Shown here one piece after another: positions 31,370-42,100 of a stretch of DNA of 64,000 bases. Each line of letters begins with the position of its first letter. The stretch's first letter is position 1. Source of the stretch: Raffaelea ambrosiae (lineage: Eukaryota > Ascomycota > Sordariomycetes > Ophiostomatales > Ophiostomataceae); assembly GCA_002778195.1 (NCBI GenBank), contig PCDI01000002.1:806001-870000 (forward strand). Reading direction: 5' to 3'. A program made the translations under genes and the position numbers. Below the pieces are notes generated by a model. The model saw nothing but the letters and a program-made list of their open reading frames with translations, was not told where the DNA came from and made no database searches.

Positions 31370-33765
31370 ATGTCGACGACAGGTCCTCTGTCCCCTCCTC
31401 CGGCGGCGCCTCCGTCGCACGCTCAGCCCCAAGAGGTGTCCTCTACGCGCCTCTATCTGGGCAACCTGCCCCGACATGGTACCTTTGGCCCCCTCTCCCC
31501 CGAAGCAGGAAGGAACATCATGATCTGCTCTTCTGTCGTCGCCGACGTTCGCGCGCGCACATCTTACTGACCACGCACTCTTCTGCTCCCCCTACGCAGC
31601 TACCAAGGCCGATGTCGAGGCGCACTTCAACAAGCATGGCACGGGCGAAATCCTGGAGATCAAACTGATGAACGGATTCGGCTTCATCGAGTACCGGGAT
31701 GCTCTGGACGCCCGTGACGTGGTTCCCGGTATGTTCCCGAGGCTCTTCTCCGCACTTGCTCTCTAGTCTTTTTTTTTGCTGTCTGCAGCTGCTCCCACTC
31801 GGGTTCTCGGTGATCTCTCGTCGTTTGCTTGGCTTACGCAGAAATGCATGGTTGCTTCGGCCCCTTACTCCTCACCCAGCCAGCTTGCTAACTCGTTCCG
31901 TCTTTGCGCAGCTTTCCGTATGTCTGGACCCTGGATCGACGCCTCCTCATGACTTGTTTCCCCCTCCTCAGCGCTTCCCTCGTCCCTCCGTCGTTCCGCT
32001 ATACTGTCCCTCAGTTTCTCCGTTTCTCCGTTCCTCTGCTCCTCCGCTTCTCGAAAGACGCTTCCGCTAACCTCCCAAGATGGATCGACCTTTATGGGCG
32101 AACGGCTTACTGTGCAGTTTGCCCGGGGCGCGCGCACGCGCGAGAACAACAACTTCAACCAGGATCGTGCACCTCCGCGTCCACGGCGGACCACCCACCG
32201 CATGACCATTACAGGTCTCCCAAACGATACCAGCTGGCAGGTCGGTTGACACCACATCTCCTTGTTTCCTATGTCCATACACACAAAAGCACAGACAAGC
32301 ACACATTTGTACCTGTATCGCATGCATGCATGCATGCATGCATATCTGCCTGTGTGCATGCGGTCATGCAATGCGCCCGTGCAATGCGCCCGTGCAATGC
32401 GCCTCCCCGTCCCCTCTCTGGATGGATGTGGTGGAAAGGCTTGGGCAATGGCATCAAATGCGCCTTTCGGGTCACAGGATCGCTAGCTAGCCATGCTTCC
32501 TCCAGTGTTGTCCTATCGTCGTCCTCCTACTGTGGGGGCAAACACAACCTAGCCGAGGGCTGTGTTTGCTCTTTTTTCTCCGTGTCGCTCTTTCTTGGCC
32601 ATCTCTCCACCCCGCCCTCTCTCTCTCTCTCTCTTCCATTCTCTTCTCTCTTCTCTCTTCTCTCTTCTCTCTTCTCTCTTCTCTCTNNNNNNNNNNNNNN
32701 NNNNNNNNNNNNNNNNNNNNNNNNNNNNNNNNNNNNNNNNNNNNNNNNNNNNNNNNNNNNNNNNNNNNNNNTCTCTTCTCTCTTCTCTCTTCTCTCTTCT
32801 CTCTTCTCTCTTCTCTCTCGGACGACTCTGGAGGCGACTGGCGGGCTGGTAGACTGGCGGACGCTGCTTTGACCCTGGGCTGGCTTTCTGTGCTCCCCTC
32901 TCTTTCCCTTCCCATTGACTACCACCTGGCCGAGGCTACTGGATAGGTTCGCCTTCTGGCTTGTCGCAGGAGGACCGCGCTTCTTTTCCCCCTAAAACTG
33001 AGATAGCCAACGCCCCTGGACACACAACTTACGGACTTCTGGAGAACAGGACCTCAAAGACTTTGCGCGCAAGTCTGGACTGGACGTGGTCTACTCTGAG
33101 ACTAGCCGTTCTGGTGAAGGGTAAGTCACTCACACCTGAAACACTCTCTGCTCTTGGCGAAATCTCCCCAGGCTAACGCATCCAGTTCCGTCGAATTCGA
33201 GACGGCCCAGGACCTCGCTACTGCTATCGAGAAGCTGAACAACACAGAATTCAGAGACAAAGTTGTCACATGCGCAGCCAGCGTAAGTTTGCCAACGAGC
33301 CTGCATTTGCTAATCCTGCGAATGTCGTCTAACAACAATCAGGCATTCACAGATCTGCCTCCGCGCGACGGCCGCAACCGGTCTCGGTCTCCCGTTGGCA
33401 GACGGTCTTTTGCCCCGCCACGGGACGACTACGACCGTCGTGGTCCTCCCATGCGCGCTGGCTATAGTCCACGTCGGGAGGGTGGCTACCGTGACTACCG
33501 CAACCGCGACCGCAGCCCACGGCGCGACTACTACGAGGACCGGATGCGCTATCCGTCGCCGCCACGCCGGGTGCCCATTGACGACTACCCCCCGCCACGG
33601 CGCGATTATGATCCGTACCGCCGGGACTACCCGCCCAGCGATCCATATGCCAACGGCCGTATACCCTATGACCGGCCGCCGCCACCGCGCGACTTTCCTC
33701 CGCGGGAGATGGGCTATCCCAGAGACGCGGGCTATCCACGCGACTATGACCGTCGCTACTGGTAA
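31370..33765 (+). CDS. SR-type splicing factor, two RRMs and RS-like tail (SRSF1/Srp2-like)
   Basis: Nuclear pre-mRNA splicing regulator, 331 aa in seven exons: 31370..31478, 31600..31728, 31912..31917, 32080..32240, 33050..33120, 33186..33282, 33343..33765. RRM1 has LYLGNL and GFGFIEY; RRM2 carries SWQDLKD, the pseudo-RRM signature of SRSF1-like SR proteins, split by the intron as SWQ|DLKD. Exon 3 is only six bases and is needed to read DVVPAFHGSTFMGERLTVQF, which agrees with the family block as I recall it. The tail is rich in Arg, Tyr, Pro, Asp and Ser (RNRSRSPVGRR, RDYDPYRRDY). Intron 4 is 809 nt, repeat-rich, and contains the assembly gap. The last intron is 60 nt and in frame, so retention would add 20 residues. 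Start context is GCCACCATGTC. Confidence 0.9.
32318..32343 (+). repeat. GCAT repeats
   Basis: About six CATG/GCAT units inside intron 4 of the SR gene, followed at about 32365-32403 by three GTGCAATGCGCCC copies. Confidence 0.8.
32619..32818. repeat. TCTCT/TCTTC microsatellite interrupted by gap
   Basis: A long 7-bp-like TCTCTTC array inside intron 4 of the SR gene; its centre is replaced by N. Confidence 0.9.
32687..32771. other. assembly gap (85 N)
   Basis: Run of N in the middle of the microsatellite. The true array length is unknown, so the 809-nt intron length is provisional. Confidence 0.99.
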
Positions 33766-34722
33766 CTCTTGACCGATCTCTTTTTATCTCTTTTTTTCCC
33801 TCTTTTCCACTATATTTTATCTTCTACTTTCTATTTCATACTCTCTATTTTCCTCTCTCTTTCGATGCCCTGTGTGTCCGGAATTCATTTTTATTCGTCT
33901 CTTTCCCCTTGTTCCTTTCTCTACCGTTTGGGGGCCAGCCTTGACCTGACGGTCTAGAAATCTCCACGGCGGCACGACAAGCCACGACAACGCGAGCGCG
34001 TATGACGGTTCCAGCAAACGCGACTGGCCAGTGAAATAATGGAAAGCAGCAGCAACAAAAAAAAAGGACTAAATCGACTTGATCGAGCCGGCAAACCAGG
34101 GCAGAAAGAATGAAATGGCCAGCCTTCGGGACATGTTTTTGACTAGGCGTTTGGACATGGGAACTGTGCCGCGGCTTGGGAAAAAAAAGAACAATAACAA
34201 CAACGGTTAGTGCGAGTTTCAAACGTCCAGCATGGGATGAAGGAGGAAGGGGTATAACCAAGAGGAGCATCATCGGAGGGATGGAGGTTGGGGATGTAAG
34301 CTGGAAAGCACGGCTGGCTGGCCAGACAGGCCGGGGAAGGAGAGGGGAGGGGGGGGTTGGCCGGAAGTGATCGATCACCATGTGTGGGACGGGCCAATTA
34401 TGAACGAAATATCATCTCTGCAACAGAAAGCACACCGGTTCAGCGCGGTGTGCTAAAAATGTAACGACCAGAATCTGCGATCTTGATGTTTTTTCTTTTC
34501 TTCCTTTGTTTTTGCTCTACATTTTGCTAGGCCTTTTTTTTTTTTTTGCTTTTCCAGATTCCACTCGACGACTTTCATTGGTCCTTCTTTCAGTCACGGT
34601 ACAAAATAAAAATGCATGACGCTTGAATTGATTCGTTTCTGTCTCGTGAGAATGCTCCTTTTGAGTCTCTGTCCATTGCCACTTTGTCTGTTCCCCCCTC
34701 TTTTGTTTGTTCGGTCTTCTTC
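33766..34722. other. convergent 3' region
   Basis: 957 bases between the stops of the SR gene (+) and the glutathione transferase gene (-). T-rich then A-rich stretches fit two 3' UTRs; no gene seen. Confidence 0.5.
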
Positions 34723-35648
34723 TCATGGCGTCGTGTACTTGTAGTTGTGCTTCTTTTGGGCCTCAGCCAAAAAGGCATAGACGGCGTCTTCCTTTTGCTG
34801 GGCCTCGGCGCCGCCGGCGGCCAGGCGATTTGCCTGGTTGGCGTCGGCAAAGAAGCTCGGCCGGGGGATGGCGAAGCCGCGGGCGGTGGCCGGGCGGGCC
34901 ACGCAGCGGGCCACCCAGGCGGTCACGTGCGGCAGCCGGGTGGTGTCGACGCCGCTGAAACGGGCCATGGACGCCCAGCCGAGCAGGGCCATGTCGGCGA
35001 TGCTGTACCGGCCGCGGCCGGCGCCGGCGACGTAGTCGCGGTCCCGGGCGAGGTGGGCCTCGAGGACGCCGTAGAGCCGCTCCGACTCGCCGACGTAGCG
35101 GTTGACGGCATAGGTGTCCTGCTGGGCGGAGGCGAAGCGCAAAAAGTGGTTGGCCTGCCCCTGCATGGGGCCGACGCCGCCGTGCTGCCAGGCGATCCAG
35201 GACTCGGCGATGGCGACCTGGTCGGGCTCGGTGGCCGGGTCAAAGGAGAAGAGGAACTGCTTGTCGAAGCGGCGCACCAGATAGTTCAGGATGGCGGCGC
35301 CCTCAAAGACGGCGAGGCCGCCCCGGTCGTGGTCGACAATGGCGGGGATGCGGCCGTTGGGGTTGACGGCCACAAACCAGGGCTCCTTTTGGATGTTGTG
35401 CATAATGTTGATGGACTGCCAGGTGTACGGCGTGCCGTAGGCGTCCTGGAGCTCCTCGAGCAGGATGGACGCCTTGTAGCCATTGGGGGTGCCTTTCGGG
35501 GTGTTAACCAGGACGAGCGACGTATATATATATATTTATATATTTATTATAAAAAAATAAAATAAAAAGTCTGTATGCACGCACTAAAGGTCAAGAGCTC
35601 AATGCCCGAGGTGGCCTTGAGGCCGGTGGGACGTTCTTCTTCGGCCAT
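34723..35648 (-). CDS. glutathione S-transferase (Ure2/GstB-like)
   Basis: 277 aa from the ATG at 35648; exons 35648..35585 and 35492..34723. The 92-nt intron (GTGCGT..GAAAG) is AT-rich and joins ELLTF to STPNGYKASILLEELQDAYG, the start of the thioredoxin-like domain with the TPNGxK glutathione-site loop. Further blocks are NPNGRIPAIVDHD (cis-Pro) and FEGAAILNYL; the all-helical C-domain contains YSIADMALLGW. It conjugates or reduces small electrophiles with glutathione. The same frame is open for 87 codons upstream to an ATG at 35909 and encodes an Arg/Ser/Ala-rich, almost acid-free segment ending ARYSSTETT, which looks like a mitochondrial presequence, so a longer form (about 364 aa) is possible. 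Confidence 0.9.
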
Positions 35649-37319
35649 GGTGGTCTCGGTGGAGGAGTAGCGCGCAGAGAGCAAGGTTGGTGCGTGTGGA
35701 CGTGCCAGTCGCGACAGTGGAAATGCTGGGTGGCGGGAAGGACGAGCGCAGCGAGGAGACAGCCAAGAGAACGGTCGTGAGCCGAAGACAAGGGGTGTTG
35801 GAGAAGCAGCAGCAGCAGAAGAAGAAGAGGAGACAATGGAAAGGGACGATGCTAGGCGGGCAGCCGTGGTTGGTCTTATACCAGAGAAGACGCGGGAAGG
35901 GGGTGCCATTTGTTTAATAATGTCTAGTGGTGGTGGTGGTGGTGCTACTCGGAGAGAGATGGGGGTTTTGGTTCTTCCGCGGTTGTAGGACCTTGGTTTC
36001 CAAAAACGGGCCGTTCTCTATTTCAGGCCAGTTCTCTGGCAAAGAGAGATTGTAAAGAGTTTCGAAAGTTGCAAAAGGACAGGATTTACAGTATCCCACA
36101 AGGCACGGATTATCTTGCGGGGGTGGGTTCGCTTCGCTTTGTTCCAAAACTGGCAATGGTCTCGGTGCTCGGAATCTGGAGTTAATGTTTCCGATTCCTG
36201 GGGAAAAGTTGATTTTCTTCAGATTCCAATCGGACTGTATGGGGGTTGTATGGCCAGAGCGAGGTGCGTATTTTCCAGCAGCTCCCGCTACCAAGGCTAG
36301 CCATGCTGACAAAACCGTACCCGTGTTAGTCCAATCAGGCCCGCAACTGGTACGTCATTTTCCCCTCACCCGGGCGGTCCCTGGACATGAGGGGTTTCCA
36401 TAAGATAACTACACACAAGCTCAGGGTTCCTTTGCAGCTGCTTCTTGTGCTTCTGGCGGGCCGTGCCTGGCCAGGCCTTGGCTAGACAGATCCACGCACA
36501 CACGCCTCTTCGCACGAGGCTTTCTGACAGGCTCATTCCTCGCCAGTCGCTACGGTCTGTTTCTTTTCTTCTTTGCAGGCTCCCTGGATTATCCCGGATT
36601 ACCAAGACAAGCTGTATTTGTAAGCTCTTCATCCTAAACGACCCCAACCAACCCCAAAAAGGTATGCAAGCCAAGGCCCAATGTTTTGGGCCGAGAGACC
36701 GGTTTGTGGGCCGAGTTTCAGTGTCCTTGGAGATTCCATGCCGTCGAACAAAACTGCCGTTTTCAAAGTTGGCTGCACGTTTCTATCCGTGTTGTGCCAT
36801 TGGCTTCTTGTACTGTTGGCCTCGTCCGCTCCCCCATGCCAGATTCAAGACCGGGGTCGTTGCATCATCTTGACAATATCTGGACTGTCAACTCGGGTCG
36901 TAGTGGGTGCCTGTGTCCAATCTAGACCAGAGGTGGCGGTGTCTCGAGTGATCCGACACGATTTCGATGCTCATTTCTCTGGTAGATGCATGCATTGTCT
37001 CTGTACTTTGTTCCTAGACCATACGTGTAAGTCGTCAGACTGACAAACAGGAATCAAACATAACCGCAACGGGAGGAAGCATCCGGCGTCAAAGGTGAAA
37101 CTGGGCTTTAACAGAACAGATTTGAATTAAATGAACTTTACATGCAAGCAATATATACATATGTGTGTGGGCCCCATTTTAGAGATTCCCCTTTCAGGTG
37201 GAAAGGAACTTCATGGGAATCTCCCGATTACTATTTTATTCACGGTTTTTTTTTTTGTTTGTTTGTGTGTGTGTGTGTATGTGGGTGTGTTGTACACCTT
37301 GGCCCATTCTCACCCACTA
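35649..37319. other. intergenic, promoter of the glutathione transferase
   Basis: 1.67 kb; the first 261 bases may be coding (see the possible presequence). A GGTGGT run at about 35926-35944 and a (GT)n tract near 37265-37280 are present. No other gene was identified. Confidence 0.45.
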
Positions 37320-39149
37320 CTACAGCCTCTCGCCGCCAGGGATCAGGACTGGATGGCACTCGGTGTTGTACACAAACTTGTTCGTGTGGTCGGGCTGCAC
37401 CTGGAACTCGCCATCGTCCGACTGGATCAGGTAGAAGTACTTGAGCACCTCGGCAAACCAGAAGCTCTCCTGGAAATCCCCAGAGTCTCCGCCGCCAGCC
37501 ACGTTGACGTTGTTCACTGCGCTGTAGCCACTTCCCCGTGCGCATGTCTTGTTGATGGCCAGGAAGGCGTCCCAGGCCCAGTCTTGGTACTTCGTGTCGC
37601 CCGTTGCGCGGTACGCATAGTAGTAGCTCTCAACCACCTCCGGCCGCAGGTCATAGCCCGAGTCCGTGATCCAGTACCCGGCCTTGTCAAAGAATTCCTC
37701 CGAGCCGGACGGTGCACCACCGTTGCCTGTGCCGTTGACCGGAAGCAGACGGCCATCGTCTTGCCAAGCAAACTGCTCTGGGCCAATGCGGGTGACCGTG
37801 CTGGTGTATGTGTCGTGGCAGGCCGCTGTGAGTTGAAGGCCAAAGTCGACATAGCTCTGCTCGTTGAGAATCAAACCACCCAGGATGATGTTTCCGCCGT
37901 CGAAGCAGGCCACTAGACAAGTCGGTTAGCAACAGTGAAAAATGGATATGGTAAAAATATTCTCAAGTACGAATCCGTGGGTCACAAATGCATACAGTGT
38001 TGCGACACAAAAACCGGTGTCGTGCCCTTGAACATGGCCAGGAAGGTCAGGTCGGGCCGTGTGGATGGATGCGAAGCCAGGTATTTGATCGTCGAATCAA
38101 CAGCGAGCACCCAGCGGTCCTTGTACGTGGCAAAGCGCACCGGGTCGTACAGGTACATCTTGATGAGGTACTCGTAGAAGCTGTCGTCGCCGCCCACCCA
38201 GCCGCCAGTGGCATCCAGGAACTGGCCGTTGCTGATGTTGACGCTGGTGCCAACGAGACCTGGGAAAGGCTCGGACGACTTGGGCTGGGGGTCCAGCAGA
38301 TAGCTCTCGCCCTTGGCCGCAAGCTTGTAGTACTCGTCGTTGCCAGTCAGATCGCTGAGACGCGTCCACTCCATGATGAGCGTGCCGATGGTGGCAATGC
38401 CGTTGCTGGTGGAGCCCGCCGTGCTGGGGGGGTTGAAGTTCAGCGTGTTGTCCGGGATGCCAGTCGTCGTGTTGAATGCAACCTTGAGATTCTCGGCCAG
38501 GTTCTTGGCCTGGTCCAGCACGGTGTCCAGGGCTGTCTCATTGTTCACAAACCGCTTGAAGGGGCCCTTCAGCAGGTCGTAGCCTGTTGTGGAGAGGCAA
38601 GCATAGGTTAGCCATACATACACTGTGCTGTTTGGTTATTGAAAACTGGCAGGATTCCCTCGACGTACCCGACAGCAGGCCTCCCAAGTAGCGGATGGTG
38701 GTCTCAAACGTCGAGACTTGGCCAACAGCCTCGTCAAAGTTGACTGTTTGGATGTGGTCCAGAATCTGCTTGACAACGTCGGTCTTGCCCATAACAATGG
38801 CCGTTGACAGTGCGTCAATGGGCGTGGCACCCCATCCATTTCTTTGGCGTGTCAGTCGACGTCATTCTTGGCCATGATCTGCAATCTAGACCATCCAAGG
38901 GACGGGATCTTTTCTCCTCCTCACTCACCGGTAGTCCGAGTAGCCGTTGGAGCTAGGAAGCAGCGCATCGTGCGGATACGCGTACTTCATATAGCCATCC
39001 CAGCCAATCTGGAAGGTTTCCTTGATCGCACGCATGCGGTCATGGTGCACCTGGTAGTGAGGCTTGCGACGCTTGATAGGATTGCCCTGCACCGGGGCAA
39101 TGGCAGCGCCCAGGCTCAGCAGGCCGACGGCATTGGCCAACAAGCGCAT
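37320..39149 (-). CDS. secreted class I alpha-1,2-mannosidase, GH47
   Basis: 524 aa, close to the roughly 510 of secreted Aspergillus enzymes. Exons 39149..38929, 38841..38669, 38583..37996, 37912..37320. The signal peptide is MRLLANAVGLLSLGAAIAPVQG. GH47 blocks: MKYAYPHDALLPSSNGYSDY, RNGWGATPIDALSTAIVM, FETTIRYLGGLLSGYDLL, GTLIMEWTRLSDLTGN, GGDDSFYEYLIKMY, SQHLACFDGGN, LRPEVVESYYYAYRATGD, SGDFQESFWFAEVLKYFYL, and the terminal KFVYNTECHP, whose Thr coordinates calcium in the family. It trims alpha-1,2-linked mannose from N-glycans. All introns are 83-87 nt; two use weak or unusual acceptors (CAAAG, CTAG) that are required by phase and motifs. Confidence 0.94.
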
Positions 39150-42100
39150 GGTCAAGGTGCGAGCGGAGGAAAGGGCAAGAGGAGAGGAGAGGAGAGAGAG
39201 CGGGTAGCTGCAACAACAACAAACACGTATTGCACCTGGGACACGTCAGTTAAGCAGTCGGGCTGGTGAGAAGAAGGGGCGAGGAGGTGGGAGGGAAACC
39301 AGGCAGGAAAAGAGGAAGAAATGGAAAGGGAGGGAGAGGAAAGGAGACAGATATGAGGAATTGGGGAACCTACCAAAGGCAGAATGGGATCTGCGCCAAA
39401 AAAAATTTAAATGAAGATGAGCGGGAGCTTGGGACAGACGGGGCAATAAAGTGTGAGGAACGGAAGAAGGAAAGGGGGGGGTATAAATATATAGAATTAA
39501 GATCAAGGTGAATCCTGGAAACGGGCATGGCAGCTATGGATGCTGGTAGGGATGGGTGTGATGGGTGTCTTCTGCAGAAGTGGTGTCCGTGGTGGCCATG
39601 TCCAGCCATACTTGCTCGGCTCTGACCATGGTTGCGCGCGGAACTTGTGATGCCTGTCAGCCTGTCCCGGGGCGGTTCACAAGAAGTCATGAAGCTCAGA
39701 GTTGTGAAGCAACCAAGATGCTGGAGCTAGCAGGACATCAGGTGAGAACAGTGCGGCCGGCCCCCCGTTCCCACTGACCCCATCATCGGCCTGTCGGCGT
39801 CACGCTGGCTTCTCTAGCTTCTCGCGAGATGCACTAGAGAAAGACAAGGGGTGATGATGCATGGATGGATTGCACAGGGTGCCGAGGAGTGGTCCATGAT
39901 GCGGTCCCACTCGATGCTGCGAATGGGCGGGCGAGCAGGCTATGTGGAGGGGCTTTTGGAAAGTCCAAGCTCTCAGAGCTGTCGAGTTGAGCCCATTGTC
40001 GCATGCTGATCCCGGGGCAGCTTCGGCCACGGTTGCATCGGCCCTGCTGGGCATCGAGAGAGCAAGAGACAAAGGAAGCAAGAGCTGCAGGTGTGGGTGG
40101 AGATGGAGAGGGGAGACTGAAAAAAGTGGAGGGACGAGCCAGTGAAGATGGAGAAGAGAAAGCAAGATACTTCTTCCTTTGCAAGGCTTGTGTATCGTTG
40201 CAATGGCGGAGAGCGGGGTTGTTGATGTGTTGACGGTATTTTGAGCACAGCGATGACCAACCAGGCAGAGGAGGGAGAAGGGAGGAGAGGCGATGTTGGT
40301 GATGATGTTGACGGGTGGAAGCCACGAAAATGCGAGGATGACGAGAATGCACCGCCCGAGGAAGGGGACGGGGGGCAAAGCCCGGCGGGAAGTCACACGG
40401 CAGTCTTGTGGTCACGGACACTGAAAACCGGTCCGGCCAGAGAAGGAAGGAGCGAGGGAGAGCGACAGGGGCTCATGCCAGTCGAGAGACGGCCAGACGG
40501 CGACGATAGCAGAGAGAGCAAGATAATGATAGACCGAGCGGCGTGCCATTCAGGTTGGCATTGGGTGGCATTGCAGAGGCTCCACGCGTTGATTGGCCAA
40601 AGCTATCAGCTCGTCAACGAAACCTTCCTAAAACAGCAGTGCGCCGTTGATAGAGAACCGGCCTGGTTTTTTTTTTTTTTTAGTCTTACAGTCCTTCAGT
40701 CTTTTGTCTTTTGTCTGGTGTATGGGTTTTGTCTCTTTTTTTTCCTGTTCTCGTCTGGTTTGTGGTAGACTTGCTCAAAGGACTATGCACAAGCAGGGGT
40801 GACAGACTTTGGTTCGAGAAGAAGAGGAAAAATACAGGGGAAACAAGACAGTGGACGGTAGACGAGAGCGTTAGCTGAGATGATCGCATGCAGATCGACG
40901 CATTGATCACACCGAATTTTCCGATGGGACAGGCACGCCCGGGAAGAGGAAAGAGCGAATGGGCAGCAGAGAGCAGACGGCAGGTACGATACGCCACGAG
41001 CACCGGTTTGCAGCGCAAAGGGGAAGAACGCGGACAATTGCGAGACTGCGAAATGAGGTCTGGGGCAGGAAGCATGGGCGCATTGGCGCTCTGCAACGGG
41101 AAGGGACGACCGCCCAAAAAAAGCAGGAACAAGACAAGGCACGGCAGGAATGGCCCAAGGAGGGCAATTTGCGTCTGCTATAGGGAAGCAAGCGGGAAGG
41201 AAGGAGCCACAAGCCAAGGGAGCCTTTTAGCAGCCGGGAAGGAGTGTGGAAAGCGACGCGAGCGACACAAGCGACAGGATGCGCCAGGGGCAAGAGCGAC
41301 GCGCAAGATACGAAATGCGCACCCGCGTAAAGTGGTTCCTTCAAATTCATTGTTTACCGTTTGCCGTTGTGGTCCCATGACCTGGCAGGCACGTTGTCAA
41401 GAACCACCAGATCGATTCGTCCAAAGAGACGAGATGAACTGGGCCGATCAGAAGGCGACCCAAGCTTGGAGGTAATAGGAAGATACAACGAGAGACGAAA
41501 ACGCAGAAAGGCACGCAATTGTCAGGTCTTTTCAACAGCCCCCAAGACGTTTGCGGGGAAGGTGGAGGGCAGGCGCACGCTATGCGGCCAAAATGGTACC
41601 CTTTGCCCCTAAACGGGCCGAAACAACCAAGAACGAGGGAAGAGAGAATGAAAAATGGAGAAAACATAGGGAAACAGAAAGAAGACAATGGTTAGAGGGA
41701 AAAAAAGAAGAAATTAAAAAGAAAAACAGAATCAGAAAAAAAAAGAAAAAAAAAGAAATGAAGCAGGGCCCTTGTGCGGTCAAGTGGAAAAGGCTGGAGA
41801 ATTTGGTGAATTGTCTGACTTGCTCGTCATGTCCGAGGTTAACTGGACACAACCAGCTGCTCAGACTAGACAAAGATTCCGCCTGGTGGTTAGAGCCAAG
41901 GAGACTTCGTCAAACACGTTGTTTCTTGTTTCCTTTTCCTGTCTCTAATTTGACACGGAGCAGGACACTTCAGCCCTTCGGGTCCGTTGGTTGCGATACC
42001 CGAAACGAGGGCGCAGCCCCAAAATTTTTGTATTCCGGCTGATCTATTTATGTTTGTTTTCCTATGCCGTGCCTCTTGGAACATGGCTGTTGGTTTTGGT

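Noticed and set aside
31854..31912. Alternative acceptors (TACGCAG, TGCAG) for the exon after 31728 in the SR gene
   Set aside because: They do not restore the GCT-TTC-CAT reading needed by the RRM1 block or they run into stops; the 6-nt exon does.
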